The notes under the pieces: generated by a model | Told to the model about the DNA's origin: nothing | The model's input: the letters and a program-made list of their open reading frames with translations, nothing else | Database searches by the model: none | Part shown: positions 52,088 to 60,176 of the stretch, in pieces | Numbering within the stretch: the stretch's first letter is position 1 | How the letters are laid out: every line of letters starts with the position of its first letter | Program-made: the position numbers and the translations under genes | NCBI GenBank assembly: GCA_900320545.1 | Contig: ONSU01000009.1 | Coordinates: 94,679 to 158,678 of the forward strand | DNA: 64,000 nucleotides | Reading direction: 5' to 3' | Source: an uncultured Bacteroidales bacterium | GTDB lineage: Bacteria > Bacteroidota > Bacteroidia > Bacteroidales > UBA932

Positions 52088-53263
52088 TTATTTGATTTTA
52101 ATGCCATAAAACTTCCAACTGCTTGTTGTAGTCGGTTCACACAGGTCTATAGACGTGACCGAGGCCGGCAATGCCGGGAAGTACAGGACAAACTCTTTGG
52201 TTTGCCCGAACTCGATTGAAGTCTTGCTCGGTGAAATGGCGCAATTCTCCGTATCGATAAGGGCGTACTTTTTCCCGGTAGTCTTGTCCTGAATGTAAGT
52301 ATTCTTGTCGATGTTGTACCATCCACCGGTATACTGAGTGTTGCGCCAGGACATATAGATCGCAGTTCCTTTTGAGGTGATCTCAATACCGTATATTTCA
52401 ACAGCAGTATCACCCTTCCTCGCAATCTCAGGATAGTTGACGTGAATCGGATAACCAGCGGGGTTGGCGGCTGCAGCTCGTGCGGGTGTTGAAGCGGGTT
52501 GCGAGGTTGAAGTCCTGGCACCTTCATTGTTGGCCACCACCATAACAGTACATGGAATGACAGCTTTGCACTTCTCGCTGAGAGACATCGTGGAAATCTG
52601 GCTTGACTTGTCGAGGTTCAAAGAAGCCCCTGAACGAGATGCCAGTTCTACGAGATAGCTTAATTTAACCCCATAACTGACATTGTCCGCTCCAGTATGC
52701 TTCGCTGATACGATGCCAATCAATTCGCCGTTGTCATTGAAGAGGGGGCCACCACTGTTGCCCGGCTGGACTGGTGCTGAAATCTGATACTGTGAAGGGT
52801 TGCCTTGGAAACCGCTCCGGGAGCTGACAACTCCCGTAGTAAGCTTGATTTCCTCTCCCATAGTATCCACAAGAGGGTATCCTAGGACAAAAACGCCCAT
52901 TCCTACATCTTCAGCTGCTTTCTTGAAGCCATACTTAATGGCGGGGAAACCAGAGAAAGAAGGATCTGTCACCTTGACGATAGCCAAGTCGTTTGTAGCA
53001 TCTGTCGTTATGACCTCTGCCTTGTATTTGGCCTTTGTCTCTGGAAAGTATATAAACAAATTTGTCGCCCCATCCACTACATGGTGGTTGGTGGCGAACA
53101 CTTTACTGCCCAATGCAATACCTGAACCAGACCAGGCTGCCGGCTGTTGTTGTTCTCGCGGATTCTGGTATCCACGGTGGCTTCCTTCCCTGGAATTGTA
53201 TCCTTGGCCATAACAAATAAGGGTTAAGGAAATAGCCACTATAGTCAGTATAATCCTTTTCAT
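52088..53263 (-). CDS. Exported trypsin-like serine protease with a C-terminal beta domain
   Basis: A 391-aa protein with a signal peptide (MKRIILTIVAISLTLICYG). The chymotrypsin-fold peptidase covers about residues 40-215; the triad is His61 (ATNHHVVDG), Asp92 (ATNDLAIVKV) and Ser170 (QPGNSGGPLF), as in the HtrA/DegP-like branch. No PDZ domain is present. After a Ser/Thr/Ala linker the last ~120 residues form a beta-rich domain (HVNYPEIARKGDTAVEIYGI) of unknown family. It lies between the PPC-like gene and CHAT 2. Confidence 0.92.
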   Translation of the reverse strand: MKRIILTIVAISLTLICYGQGYNSREGSHRGYQNPREQQQPAAWSGSGIALGSKVFATNHHVVDGATNLFIYFPETKAKYKAEVITTDATNDLAIVKVTDPSFSGFPAIKYGFKKAAEDVGMGVFVLGYPLVDTMGEEIKLTTGVVSSRSGFQGNPSQYQISAPVQPGNSGGPLFNDNGELIGIVSAKHTGADNVSYGVKLSYLVELASRSGASLNLDKSSQISTMSLSEKCKAVIPCTVMVVANNEGARTSTSQPASTPARAAAANPAGYPIHVNYPEIARKGDTAVEIYGIEITSKGTAIYMSWRNTQYTGGWYNIDKNTYIQDKTTGKKYALIDTENCAISPSKTSIEFGQTKEFVLYFPALPASVTSIDLCEPTTTSSWKFYGIKIK

Positions 53264-53278
53264 ACTTCAAAACATTAA

Positions 53279-53303
53279 AGGGGCGGAATCGGCTTCCGCC
53301 CCT
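53279..53303 (-). terminator. Hairpin between the PPC-like and trypsin-like genes
   Basis: On the minus strand AGGGGCGGAA pairs perfectly with TTCCGCCCCT over a 5-nt loop, followed by a weak T-rich stretch (TTAATGTTTT). It may be a partial terminator or an mRNA 3'-end stabiliser that sets different expression levels on its two sides. Confidence 0.6.
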
Positions 53304-53324
53304 AATCACCCTATGTGGGCTTTT

Positions 53325-53999
53325 TTAGTTGGTCCAGATTGCGAAATTGTTGTACAGGGCACCCCTGTTAACAACCTTGATGATGAAGGTCCCAGTCCAA
53401 GCCGGTACCCAGCGGACTACGCACTCATCGGTGTAATCAGTGTCACTGCCAATGAGATTTCCGTTTGCATCGTAGACATAGAGGTCAAGATCCGTATCAC
53501 CATCACCGGACACACAGACTTCGGCAAGTTCGCTGGCCCAGAATTTCACCTGATAGGAATTGACATCTTTTCCGTAAACCCTGTCCTTCTGGCCTTTGGG
53601 ACCACCAACAGCACCGCGTGTAGAACCACTGGCAATAGACTTTTCCACTTGCTTTACGTAGGCAAGAACGACTTTGTCTTTGCCCGCAAACTTCTTTGCA
53701 TCGACCAGCAATTGCGCAGGGTCGAAACTGACCGAGTTGTCTTTGTCTGCAACGGTCTCGGTGCGACCTCTCTCAGCCTCGATATCCATAGGCTGTGTCT
53801 TGGTCTCCGCAAAGATCTTTGCAGCCTCTACAAGGGCAGTTGCAGAATAATTGGCATAGCCGTACTTAGCAAGGCCGGCAGCGGTCTGCAGCGCAGACAT
53901 CTCAGGAGAAGCAGCCTTATTGGATTCCGGCTTCTCCTCTTGTGCGAATGCAGCAATCGAAAGGCTGCAAAGGCAAGCGATAAGAATGTACCTTTTCAT
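53325..53999 (-). CDS. Secreted protein with a PPC-like C-terminal domain
   Basis: A 224-aa product: signal peptide (MKRYILIACLCSLSIAAFAQ), a helical/charged region to about residue 110, and a C-terminal beta domain (SGDGDTDLDLYVYDANGN, YTDECVVRWVPAWTGTFII) like bacterial pre-peptidase C-terminal domains, which usually accompany secreted proteases. Here it stands alone between a CHAT and a trypsin-like gene, so it may act as a scaffold, inhibitor or substrate-binding partner in trans. That role is inference. Confidence 0.75.
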   Translation of the reverse strand: MKRYILIACLCSLSIAAFAQEEKPESNKAASPEMSALQTAAGLAKYGYANYSATALVEAAKIFAETKTQPMDIEAERGRTETVADKDNSVSFDPAQLLVDAKKFAGKDKVVLAYVKQVEKSIASGSTRGAVGGPKGQKDRVYGKDVNSYQVKFWASELAEVCVSGDGDTDLDLYVYDANGNLIGSDTDYTDECVVRWVPAWTGTFIIKVVNRGALYNNFAIWTN

Positions 54000-54034
54000 A
54001 TGTTGGTTTTTTTTAGAAAATAAGAACTTTTCAT

Positions 54035-57000
54035 CTAATTTATCGCATCTAACAGCACAAACGAAGCATAATAATCAGGTCTATCATAAATGCCTCCTTT
54101 GTATTTTCTAAGACTATCCTGTGCTCTCCGGAAAGCACTGTACTTGCCTTGTCCTTTTGAGAGGTTTTCATAAAAGCGGGTCATTAAGATTTTCGTTGCC
54201 TCATCATTAACCTCCCAAAGACTCATCACTATTGATTGAACACCAGCTTTTTTAAAACCACGCTGTAGGCCAAACACACCGTCACCCTTGATCTCGCCAA
54301 GTCCGGACTGGCATGCAGAGATTACCACCAAATCAGCGCCACGCAAGTCTAGTCTGGCAATCTCTTTTGCGGTTAGGATGCCATCTTCTATGTCTTTGGG
54401 GATATCCTTTCCGGAAAAGGTGTTTTGTGCCCCAGCAAAAAGGAGCCCGGAACGGGTTAGCGCTTTATCTTCATACGGCATATCACTATCGGTTCCTATC
54501 ATAAAAGATAGCCTGTTATCATGGTGTTGAATTGCTTCGCGATAGGCCCAATAGAACCCATGGGTAGCAATGTGAATAACGTCCAAATTCAGACCATTAA
54601 GCGCTTTAAAGGATTCCTCGGTCCCATATTCACCCTCCAACAACACATTATTTACTTTCATCTCTGTCATCTTCGATGAAATCGCATCTGCTTCTGCTTT
54701 AGTACCAGGTAAATAATCCCAATTCCGTCCTCTTTTGGAATACAAGCTATCCGCTAGCATACCAATTCTGGTCGCATACATTGCTAATCTTTCTGAATAG
54801 GATTCTTCTCCTGTTAGGCGAGTCGTGGGAGTAACATCATAACGAATACCTCCATAGACAACAGCATTAGTGATTGAAATCGCTCTATTCTTTTTTACAA
54901 GTTCTCTAGTGGATGTTAAGCGATAAAAGTTTCGCTTTTCATTGATTAGTCTCACGCCGTCTTTTTCTACAAGGTACTCTATCCCAATATTATTAAGTTC
55001 CCCAGCTGGTGAGAAATAAACATTTTGAACGCCTTTAATCTCATCTTGTAGTTTTCCAAAAATTAAATCTGTCAGGGCCGTTGAAGTATAATACCGGCTT
55101 GGCTTTATCGCTGCGAGTTCCTTGCTGTTGAATAGTTCTATCAAATGTGGTTCTGTGTATCCTTTTCTAAGGGTCAATGCAAGATAGAAAGTAGTATCCT
55201 GATATGTGTATGTCTCGAATTCGATAGCTATGTCTTTCTTTCCCAGTGTCTTTTGAACGTCAGTCCATTTCAAGGCCAGATTTCTCGTGTAATCGCCGAA
55301 CGCCTTGCTTCTTTTCAACAAAGCCTTCTGGGACTCTTCTATTTCATTACGTAACGAATCAATCTGTCCCTTTCCTCCGATGGGATCCTGATAGATATCA
55401 TCAAGACGGCTGCGACACTCTATAACGTGATAGAAAAGATTTAAAGATTTACTATCGCCACTTTCCAGGATCAACTTTCGTATCTCTGTTTCTGCATTCA
55501 ATAGAAGACCTTTACCTAGAAGCGCACCATCATAAGCTGTGCGACACATTTCTGGAGATGCCATTACTGAACTATAGAGAAACAAGTCGTCCGTAAAAAA
55601 ACCACTATATTGATTCCAAAACAACTCTCGCTGAGACTCAGTCAAGAAAGAAAATGTGTTTGTTATAAATGAAGATGAGGCCTTTGCATAAGAGGTAAAA
55701 CATTCTGTCGCTTTGGAGAAATCGTCAAGTTCATAATAGCAAACACCCACATTATAAAGTCCCCTTCCATACTCGGGATGCTCCGCGCCTAGGGCGTTCT
55801 TATAAACTTCTAAGGCCTGTTGGTGCAAATCCAACGATCTATGGTAATCGCCCAACGTTTGATAGCACGCCCCTAAATTGTTAAGGTTCACAGCATAAGC
55901 AGGATGTTCCTTCCCAACGGAAGCTTCATGTATTCTTAAGGCTTGCTGATAATAAACAAGAGCGTCTTGGGTTTTCTCTTGATCATGAAGGCATCCACCG
56001 ATGTATAGCAGCGTGGCCGCGTATCCAGTATGCTCCTTGCCAAGAGTTTTCTCTTTGATATTTAAAGCACGTTGGTGGTTTTCAAGCGCTTTTTCGAAAT
56101 CGCCAAGATTAGAATAACAAAAACCAATAAAATCAAGGGTCTGTGCATTATCTGAATAATCGTAGCCAAATAGATCTTCATAGATCCTCAAAGAGTGACA
56201 ATGGTATTCCAATGCATTTAAGTAATCACCAAGGTCGGAATAGCACAGCCCGATATTATTCAGGCTCGTAGCATAATCTATATGATTCTCTCCGATTGTC
56301 TTTTCTTGAATTGACAAAGCCTGCTGATAGTAATCTAATGCTTTCGCATAATCAGTTAAGCAATAATGACATAAACCGATGTAATTAAGAGTCTCCGCAT
56401 AAACGGGGTGTTCACTGCCTAGGGTTCTCTCTCGTATAGATAGAGCTTGTTCGTAGCAATCTAAGGCCTGAGAGTAATCTCCTAACTCATAATAGCAGAC
56501 ACCCATGTAGCTTAAACTCCATGCTAAATCTGGGTGCTCTCCACTGAAAATGGTTTGTTGAATCGTTAACGCCTGCCGACAGTATTCCAGGCCTTTTGAA
56601 AAATCGCCAAGATAAGCATAACAAATCCCAATATTATCCAAGCATGATGCATAATCCGAACTCATTCTACCAAGAGTATTCTTGTAGATATCTAATGCCA
56701 GAAAATAGTAATCAAGTGCTTCTTCGTCATCGCCAATAATAGAATAACAATTTGCGATATTACTCAAGCTTGTTGCGTAATCTGGATGGTTCTTGCCTAG
56801 AAGCATTGCTCTTATCGTTAGTGCTTGGTGGTAGCATTCCAACGCCTTTTCATAATTGCCAAGATCGGAAAGACACATTCCAATATTATTCAGTATACCT
56901 GCATAGTCCCGGTGTGTCTTACCGTATTCATTTTCTATGATTGCAAGAGCCTGATAGTAGAACTCCATGGCCTTTTCATAGTCGCCGAGTTCAGCATAAC

Positions 57001-57256
57001 AATTACCGGCTTTATTTAAGCAAATCCCATAATCCGGGTGTGACTTACCAAGAAGTACTTTGCGGGTTTCCGCGACTCCTTCAAAAAGAATAACAGCATT
57101 TTGATATTGGCCAGCATTATAAAGCTCGATCCCATGTTGAAATAACGAGTCTGCCTGTTCAATCAGCTTCTGCTCTTGAGAATAGGAAGGTAAAGACAAG
57201 AAGCAGCCCCAAAAGACAAACAATAATAATTCGATACGGAAAGACGAGCCGCTCAT
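54035..57256 (-). CDS. Exported TPR-CHAT protease 3 with kinesin-light-chain-type repeats
   Basis: A 1073-aa protein with an N-terminal hydrophobic signal (IELLLFVFWGCFLSLPSYSQ). Residues about 30-540 hold some eleven very regular 42-residue TPR_12-type repeats (pattern LNNIGxCYxxLGDYxKALEY and HPDYAxSL). The C-terminal CHAT domain has His in IATHGFYW (about 899) and Cys in ISACQSGLGE (about 982), ending YYASFVLLDAIN. The regular repeats differ from the diverged TPRs of CHAT 1 and 2. It starts 7 nt after the anti-sigma gene, which links this protease most directly to sigma control. Confidence 0.93.
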   Translation of the reverse strand: MSGSSFRIELLLFVFWGCFLSLPSYSQEQKLIEQADSLFQHGIELYNAGQYQNAVILFEGVAETRKVLLGKSHPDYGICLNKAGNCYAELGDYEKAMEFYYQALAIIENEYGKTHRDYAGILNNIGMCLSDLGNYEKALECYHQALTIRAMLLGKNHPDYATSLSNIANCYSIIGDDEEALDYYFLALDIYKNTLGRMSSDYASCLDNIGICYAYLGDFSKGLEYCRQALTIQQTIFSGEHPDLAWSLSYMGVCYYELGDYSQALDCYEQALSIRERTLGSEHPVYAETLNYIGLCHYCLTDYAKALDYYQQALSIQEKTIGENHIDYATSLNNIGLCYSDLGDYLNALEYHCHSLRIYEDLFGYDYSDNAQTLDFIGFCYSNLGDFEKALENHQRALNIKEKTLGKEHTGYAATLLYIGGCLHDQEKTQDALVYYQQALRIHEASVGKEHPAYAVNLNNLGACYQTLGDYHRSLDLHQQALEVYKNALGAEHPEYGRGLYNVGVCYYELDDFSKATECFTSYAKASSSFITNTFSFLTESQRELFWNQYSGFFTDDLFLYSSVMASPEMCRTAYDGALLGKGLLLNAETEIRKLILESGDSKSLNLFYHVIECRSRLDDIYQDPIGGKGQIDSLRNEIEESQKALLKRSKAFGDYTRNLALKWTDVQKTLGKKDIAIEFETYTYQDTTFYLALTLRKGYTEPHLIELFNSKELAAIKPSRYYTSTALTDLIFGKLQDEIKGVQNVYFSPAGELNNIGIEYLVEKDGVRLINEKRNFYRLTSTRELVKKNRAISITNAVVYGGIRYDVTPTTRLTGEESYSERLAMYATRIGMLADSLYSKRGRNWDYLPGTKAEADAISSKMTEMKVNNVLLEGEYGTEESFKALNGLNLDVIHIATHGFYWAYREAIQHHDNRLSFMIGTDSDMPYEDKALTRSGLLFAGAQNTFSGKDIPKDIEDGILTAKEIARLDLRGADLVVISACQSGLGEIKGDGVFGLQRGFKKAGVQSIVMSLWEVNDEATKILMTRFYENLSKGQGKYSAFRRAQDSLRKYKGGIYDRPDYYASFVLLDAIN

Positions 57257-57263
57257 ATAAATC

Positions 57264-57998
57264 TTACTTCAAACAAGTTTTGGCCTGTTCGGTATATTGG
57301 CTGGATGACGAGGCGATAGACTTCAGCATCATCTTTGCCTTGCTCACCTTTCCCTGTTTCATCAGAACGATCGCCTCATACCATTCCAGGTCATATTCCT
57401 TCAATTGCAGGACCTGGTGTTCATATTCATCTTCCTCGGTTTCAACAGGCTGAGCAAGGCTATCCAGAACCACCGCTTTTGCTTTCTTAATGGCATCTGT
57501 GGCTTTGTCCAGTTCGCCGGAACCGATGAGGTTATATGCCTCCTCGATTATGGTGTCAAGTTCATTACCATCTCTGGCCACAGGAGCAGACAGTTCTGCG
57601 TATGCGAGCATTCCGTTGCCCTGCATAGTGTGAAGCGTAGAAGTATAATTCACGCTGCCAACGATGGCAACCACCATTGCGGCGACGGAGGCAAGCGTCC
57701 ATGCAACCCGTTGACCGGAACTGAAGAACTCACGAATCTTCCCTGTAGCTTGTTTAAAGTAGGTTGACAAGTCGATCACATTATTACTTTCTGCCTGCCG
57801 TTCTGCGGCGTGCTGTGTGAGGAAATCCTTCATGGCGACCTTCTGGACAGCATTGGCAATGGCCCTCTGGCACTCATACTCCTCCTTCAATTCCGCATCT
57901 GTCGCCAGGTCACGCTCAAATGCAGCCCTTTCGGCTTCAGCCATTCGCCCAAGCAGATAATTGTCTATCCTTTCTTCGGTAGTGATATCGTTATTCAT
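57264..57998 (-). CDS. Membrane anti-sigma factor candidate with periplasmic C-terminal domain
   Basis: A 244-aa product started at MNNDITTEERIDNYLLGRM (57996-57998). The N-terminal ~40 residues match the short helical anti-sigma motif common in Bacteroidota (IDNYLLGRMAEAERAAFERD). A single transmembrane segment lies near residues 98-118 (AWTLASVAAMVVAIVGSV). The C-terminal ~125 residues, predicted helical with TPR-like character (AYNLIGSGELDKATDAI, EAIVLMKQGKVSKAKMML), would be periplasmic. It follows the sigma gene by 43 nt. The periplasmic domain is a plausible target for the exported proteases of the same operon; this is inference. Confidence 0.75.
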   Translation of the reverse strand: MNNDITTEERIDNYLLGRMAEAERAAFERDLATDAELKEEYECQRAIANAVQKVAMKDFLTQHAAERQAESNNVIDLSTYFKQATGKIREFFSSGQRVAWTLASVAAMVVAIVGSVNYTSTLHTMQGNGMLAYAELSAPVARDGNELDTIIEEAYNLIGSGELDKATDAIKKAKAVVLDSLAQPVETEEDEYEHQVLQLKEYDLEWYEAIVLMKQGKVSKAKMMLKSIASSSSQYTEQAKTCLK

Positions 57999-58041
57999 AT
58001 CTTTCGTTTTCGATAAATGATGCAAAAGCCCCAAATGTAAC

Positions 58042-58644
58042 CTACAAACTCCTGAATTTTGCAACGATGGGTTTCAGTTTCTTAATACATTTGTTCTTCT
58101 GCGTCTTCACGGAATCGGCATTGCTATAGTTCATTGCCTGAGCTATCTCGACGCCGGACAACCTGTCCCAATAGAAACGCCGGAGAAGTTCATCGCAGGG
58201 AGGAGTTAACTCAGCCACTGCACGTTCTACGAAATCCTTCATCTCTTCATTTTTGCGTTCTGCATCTTCATTCTCGGCGTCCTCTACAATCTGCTTCTGA
58301 ACCTTGATGTCCAGAACCTCGTCATCTCCTTCTCCCTGGTGATAAAGCTTGACTTTCTCAAACTCATGAGACTTTCTGTCACCGGCCTGCATCTTGCGGA
58401 TGGCAATACCCAGAAGGTACTGATATAGAGAACTGGTGAGGTTCTCAGGGGTTAGCTTTCCACATAAGATATTGTCATACATCGCCATGTAGGAGTCGTG
58501 GAATAAATCCATGGAATACTCTTCGGGCTTCTTGAACTTGTTCCTGAAATACAATACAAACTTAGGATACACCTGATCATAGAATCCGGCCATGGCGGTC
58601 TGGTCATTTACGGTGAATTTCCTTATATAATCCTTGTCTGTCAT
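58042..58644 (-). CDS. ECF-type sigma-70 family RNA polymerase sigma factor
   Basis: A 200-aa sigma factor with region 2 (YSMDLFHDSYMAMYDNIL, about 44-61) and region 4 (LTPPCDELLRRFYWDRLS followed by GVEIAQAMNYSNADSVKTQK, about 143-180). No region 1 or 3, as in the extracytoplasmic-function class. A charged insert (GEGDDEVLDIKVQKQIVEDA onwards) separates the domains. It starts 3 nt after the caspase-like gene and precedes its likely anti-sigma factor. I propose that it reads the GGTTACCTTT-N13-CATA promoters at 40.2, 41.7 and 59.6 kb. Confidence 0.88.
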   Translation of the reverse strand: MTDKDYIRKFTVNDQTAMAGFYDQVYPKFVLYFRNKFKKPEEYSMDLFHDSYMAMYDNILCGKLTPENLTSSLYQYLLGIAIRKMQAGDRKSHEFEKVKLYHQGEGDDEVLDIKVQKQIVEDAENEDAERKNEEMKDFVERAVAELTPPCDELLRRFYWDRLSGVEIAQAMNYSNADSVKTQKNKCIKKLKPIVAKFRSL

Positions 58645-58647
58645 CCC

Positions 58648-59520
58648 TTAAAACATAAACGAACTTCGCCGACAGGGTTGTCCATCGGCATCCAGGTCCT
58701 GAGGGTATCTGGACTTCTCGGATACGGATTTGCTCCATTCCCGCAACAGTTCACTATACTTACAAATGTCAAGTTGTTTTTGCTCGTTAGCAATTATGTA
58801 AGATAGCACTCCATAATAATCACCTTCAGGAGTACGATACTCGTAATTGGACTGATATGGTTTGCATGCTGCCACAAAAAGCCACTCTGTCGGCTCTGGC
58901 TTCTTTATGATATTGCTATTTTGTCGGGGAAGGATGAACTTATCGCCGGTGCCTCTGACATAGACTTCTTCATCAAGCTGCCCTCTTGAGCCACTTCCGC
59001 TGTGGCAGGCATCCGCTATGACAATAATCTTACCTTTCGCTCCCACGCGAACGCGAAGGCGGGTAAAGATTTCATTCAGTTCATCATCTGTCAGGTGATT
59101 ATTGCCTTCATACACGCCAGGCTCATACTTTTTCTTGGCATCATAGGGAATCCAAGCCTCGTCAAAGCCATCCTCTTCATCACCATTGAGATCGGACACT
59201 TGCTGCCCGTGTCCTGAAAAATGGATGTATGCCACATCTCCAGACCGCAGTCTGGCCGCCAAATCATCAAAGGCCTTCAAAATATTGTCCTTGGTAGCGG
59301 CAGAATCGAGCAGTTGAAAGATAGCTTCCTCAGGGAAACCTTGACGGATAAGAGTGGGCTTTATGATTGATATGTCATCATTCCCATGGATCTTATTCCA
59401 GCCGGAGTCTTCGGGATAGTCTCCGATTCCAATCAAAAGGGCATACCGGGACTGTCCCCATGCATTATTTGCGAAGAGAAGGATGAAAACCAACAATATG
59501 CTCTTCCATACTTTTGCCAT
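58648..59520 (-). CDS. Exported caspase-like (C14) protease
   Basis: A 290-aa protein with a signal peptide (MAKVWKSILLVFILLFANNA, cleaved near WGQ) and a caspase/metacaspase fold: SRYALLIGIGDYPED at the start, His104 in HFSGHGQQ and Cys172 in ADACHSGSG. No C-terminal extra domain. Arg- or Lys-type cleavage preference, as in metacaspases, is likely but not readable. It is the first gene of the long minus-strand run and lies 3 nt before the sigma gene. No clear housekeeping promoter is seen in the 167-nt upstream space. Confidence 0.92.
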   Translation of the reverse strand: MAKVWKSILLVFILLFANNAWGQSRYALLIGIGDYPEDSGWNKIHGNDDISIIKPTLIRQGFPEEAIFQLLDSAATKDNILKAFDDLAARLRSGDVAYIHFSGHGQQVSDLNGDEEDGFDEAWIPYDAKKKYEPGVYEGNNHLTDDELNEIFTRLRVRVGAKGKIIVIADACHSGSGSRGQLDEEVYVRGTGDKFILPRQNSNIIKKPEPTEWLFVAACKPYQSNYEYRTPEGDYYGVLSYIIANEQKQLDICKYSELLREWSKSVSEKSRYPQDLDADGQPCRRSSFMF

Positions 59521-59687
59521 GCAATTCCCCTAAAAAGCGGATAAAATTAATAAAAAACGTCGACAAGGCCATAAAAAACTTGCTGATTATTTACACAAAC
59601 ACAGTCAAGCAAAATATAAAAAGATAAAAAGCGGGTTACCTTTTGACTGTTCTGAGCATAACAAGATGAGAAAACAACAATAGCATC
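59521..59687. promoter_or_regulatory. Divergent control region between caspase and SH3b units
   Basis: An AT-rich 167-nt space. Plus strand: motif C at 59634-59662. Minus strand: no convincing TTTG/TAnnTTTG pair and no GGTTACC box upstream of the caspase gene, so how the protease-sigma operon is started is unknown. Confidence 0.5.
59634..59662 (+). promoter_or_regulatory. Motif C: proposed island sigma-factor promoter of the SH3b-retropepsin unit
   Basis: GGTTACCTTT (59634-59643), 13 nt, CATAAC (59657-59662). The first box and spacing are identical to motifs A and B; the second differs at two of six positions. The leader is about 20-25 nt. Confidence 0.65.
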
Positions 59688-60125
59688 ATGAAAAAGATAA
59701 TCATCACATTAGTTTCCTGCCTGGTCGCAATCGCACCAGTCTTTGCTCAGAACCGTATTGTCAAATCGTACGCCAATCTGAGGACTCAATCAAATGTGAA
59801 TTCCACCGTCATAGAGATCATTCCCCGGGGCGAACGAGTCTATGTTGTTGGAGATTTAGCTGGCGGTTGGAGCCAGGTCATCTATAATTACAAGGTGGGG
59901 TACGTTTATACTTCAAACCTGATTTCGGAGGGGAACCACACATATACTCCCACGACAAGGATCCGTTACTATACAAATTCCGCAGGGCAAAGAGTTCAGT
60001 CCCCAACCTATTATCCATCTGTGCCCCGAGGAGCAACAGCCCGTTGTGTTGATGGTACATATAGTTTCAGCCGAAATCGACGGGGAACCTGTTCGCACCA
60101 TGGTGGTGTTGCACAGTGGTTATAG
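59688..60125 (+). CDS. Secreted SH3b-DUF3761 protein
   Basis: A 145-aa protein: signal peptide (MKKIIITLVSCLVAIAPVFA), a bacterial SH3 domain (about 22-80, SYANLRTQSNVNSTVIEIIP, GWSQVIYNYKVGYV), a Thr/Tyr/Pro linker, and a C-terminal DUF3761-like motif (ATARCVDGTYSFSRNRRGTC followed by SHHGGV). SH3b domains usually bind peptidoglycan or peptide stems. First gene of the unit driven by motif C. Confidence 0.85.
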   Translation: MKKIIITLVSCLVAIAPVFAQNRIVKSYANLRTQSNVNSTVIEIIPRGERVYVVGDLAGGWSQVIYNYKVGYVYTSNLISEGNHTYTPTTRIRYYTNSAGQRVQSPTYYPSVPRGATARCVDGTYSFSRNRRGTCSHHGGVAQWL

Positions 60126-60176
60126 CGTTTTATTTCGCAATAAATAGAATCATTAATTACCAAACCTATCACCAAA

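Noticed and set aside
42502-58644. Craspase/type III-E CRISPR locus, suggested by TPR-CHAT with a sigma factor
   Set aside because: No gRAMP/Cas7-11-like gene, no cas1/cas2 and no repeat-spacer array are seen, and the CHAT proteins carry signal peptides.
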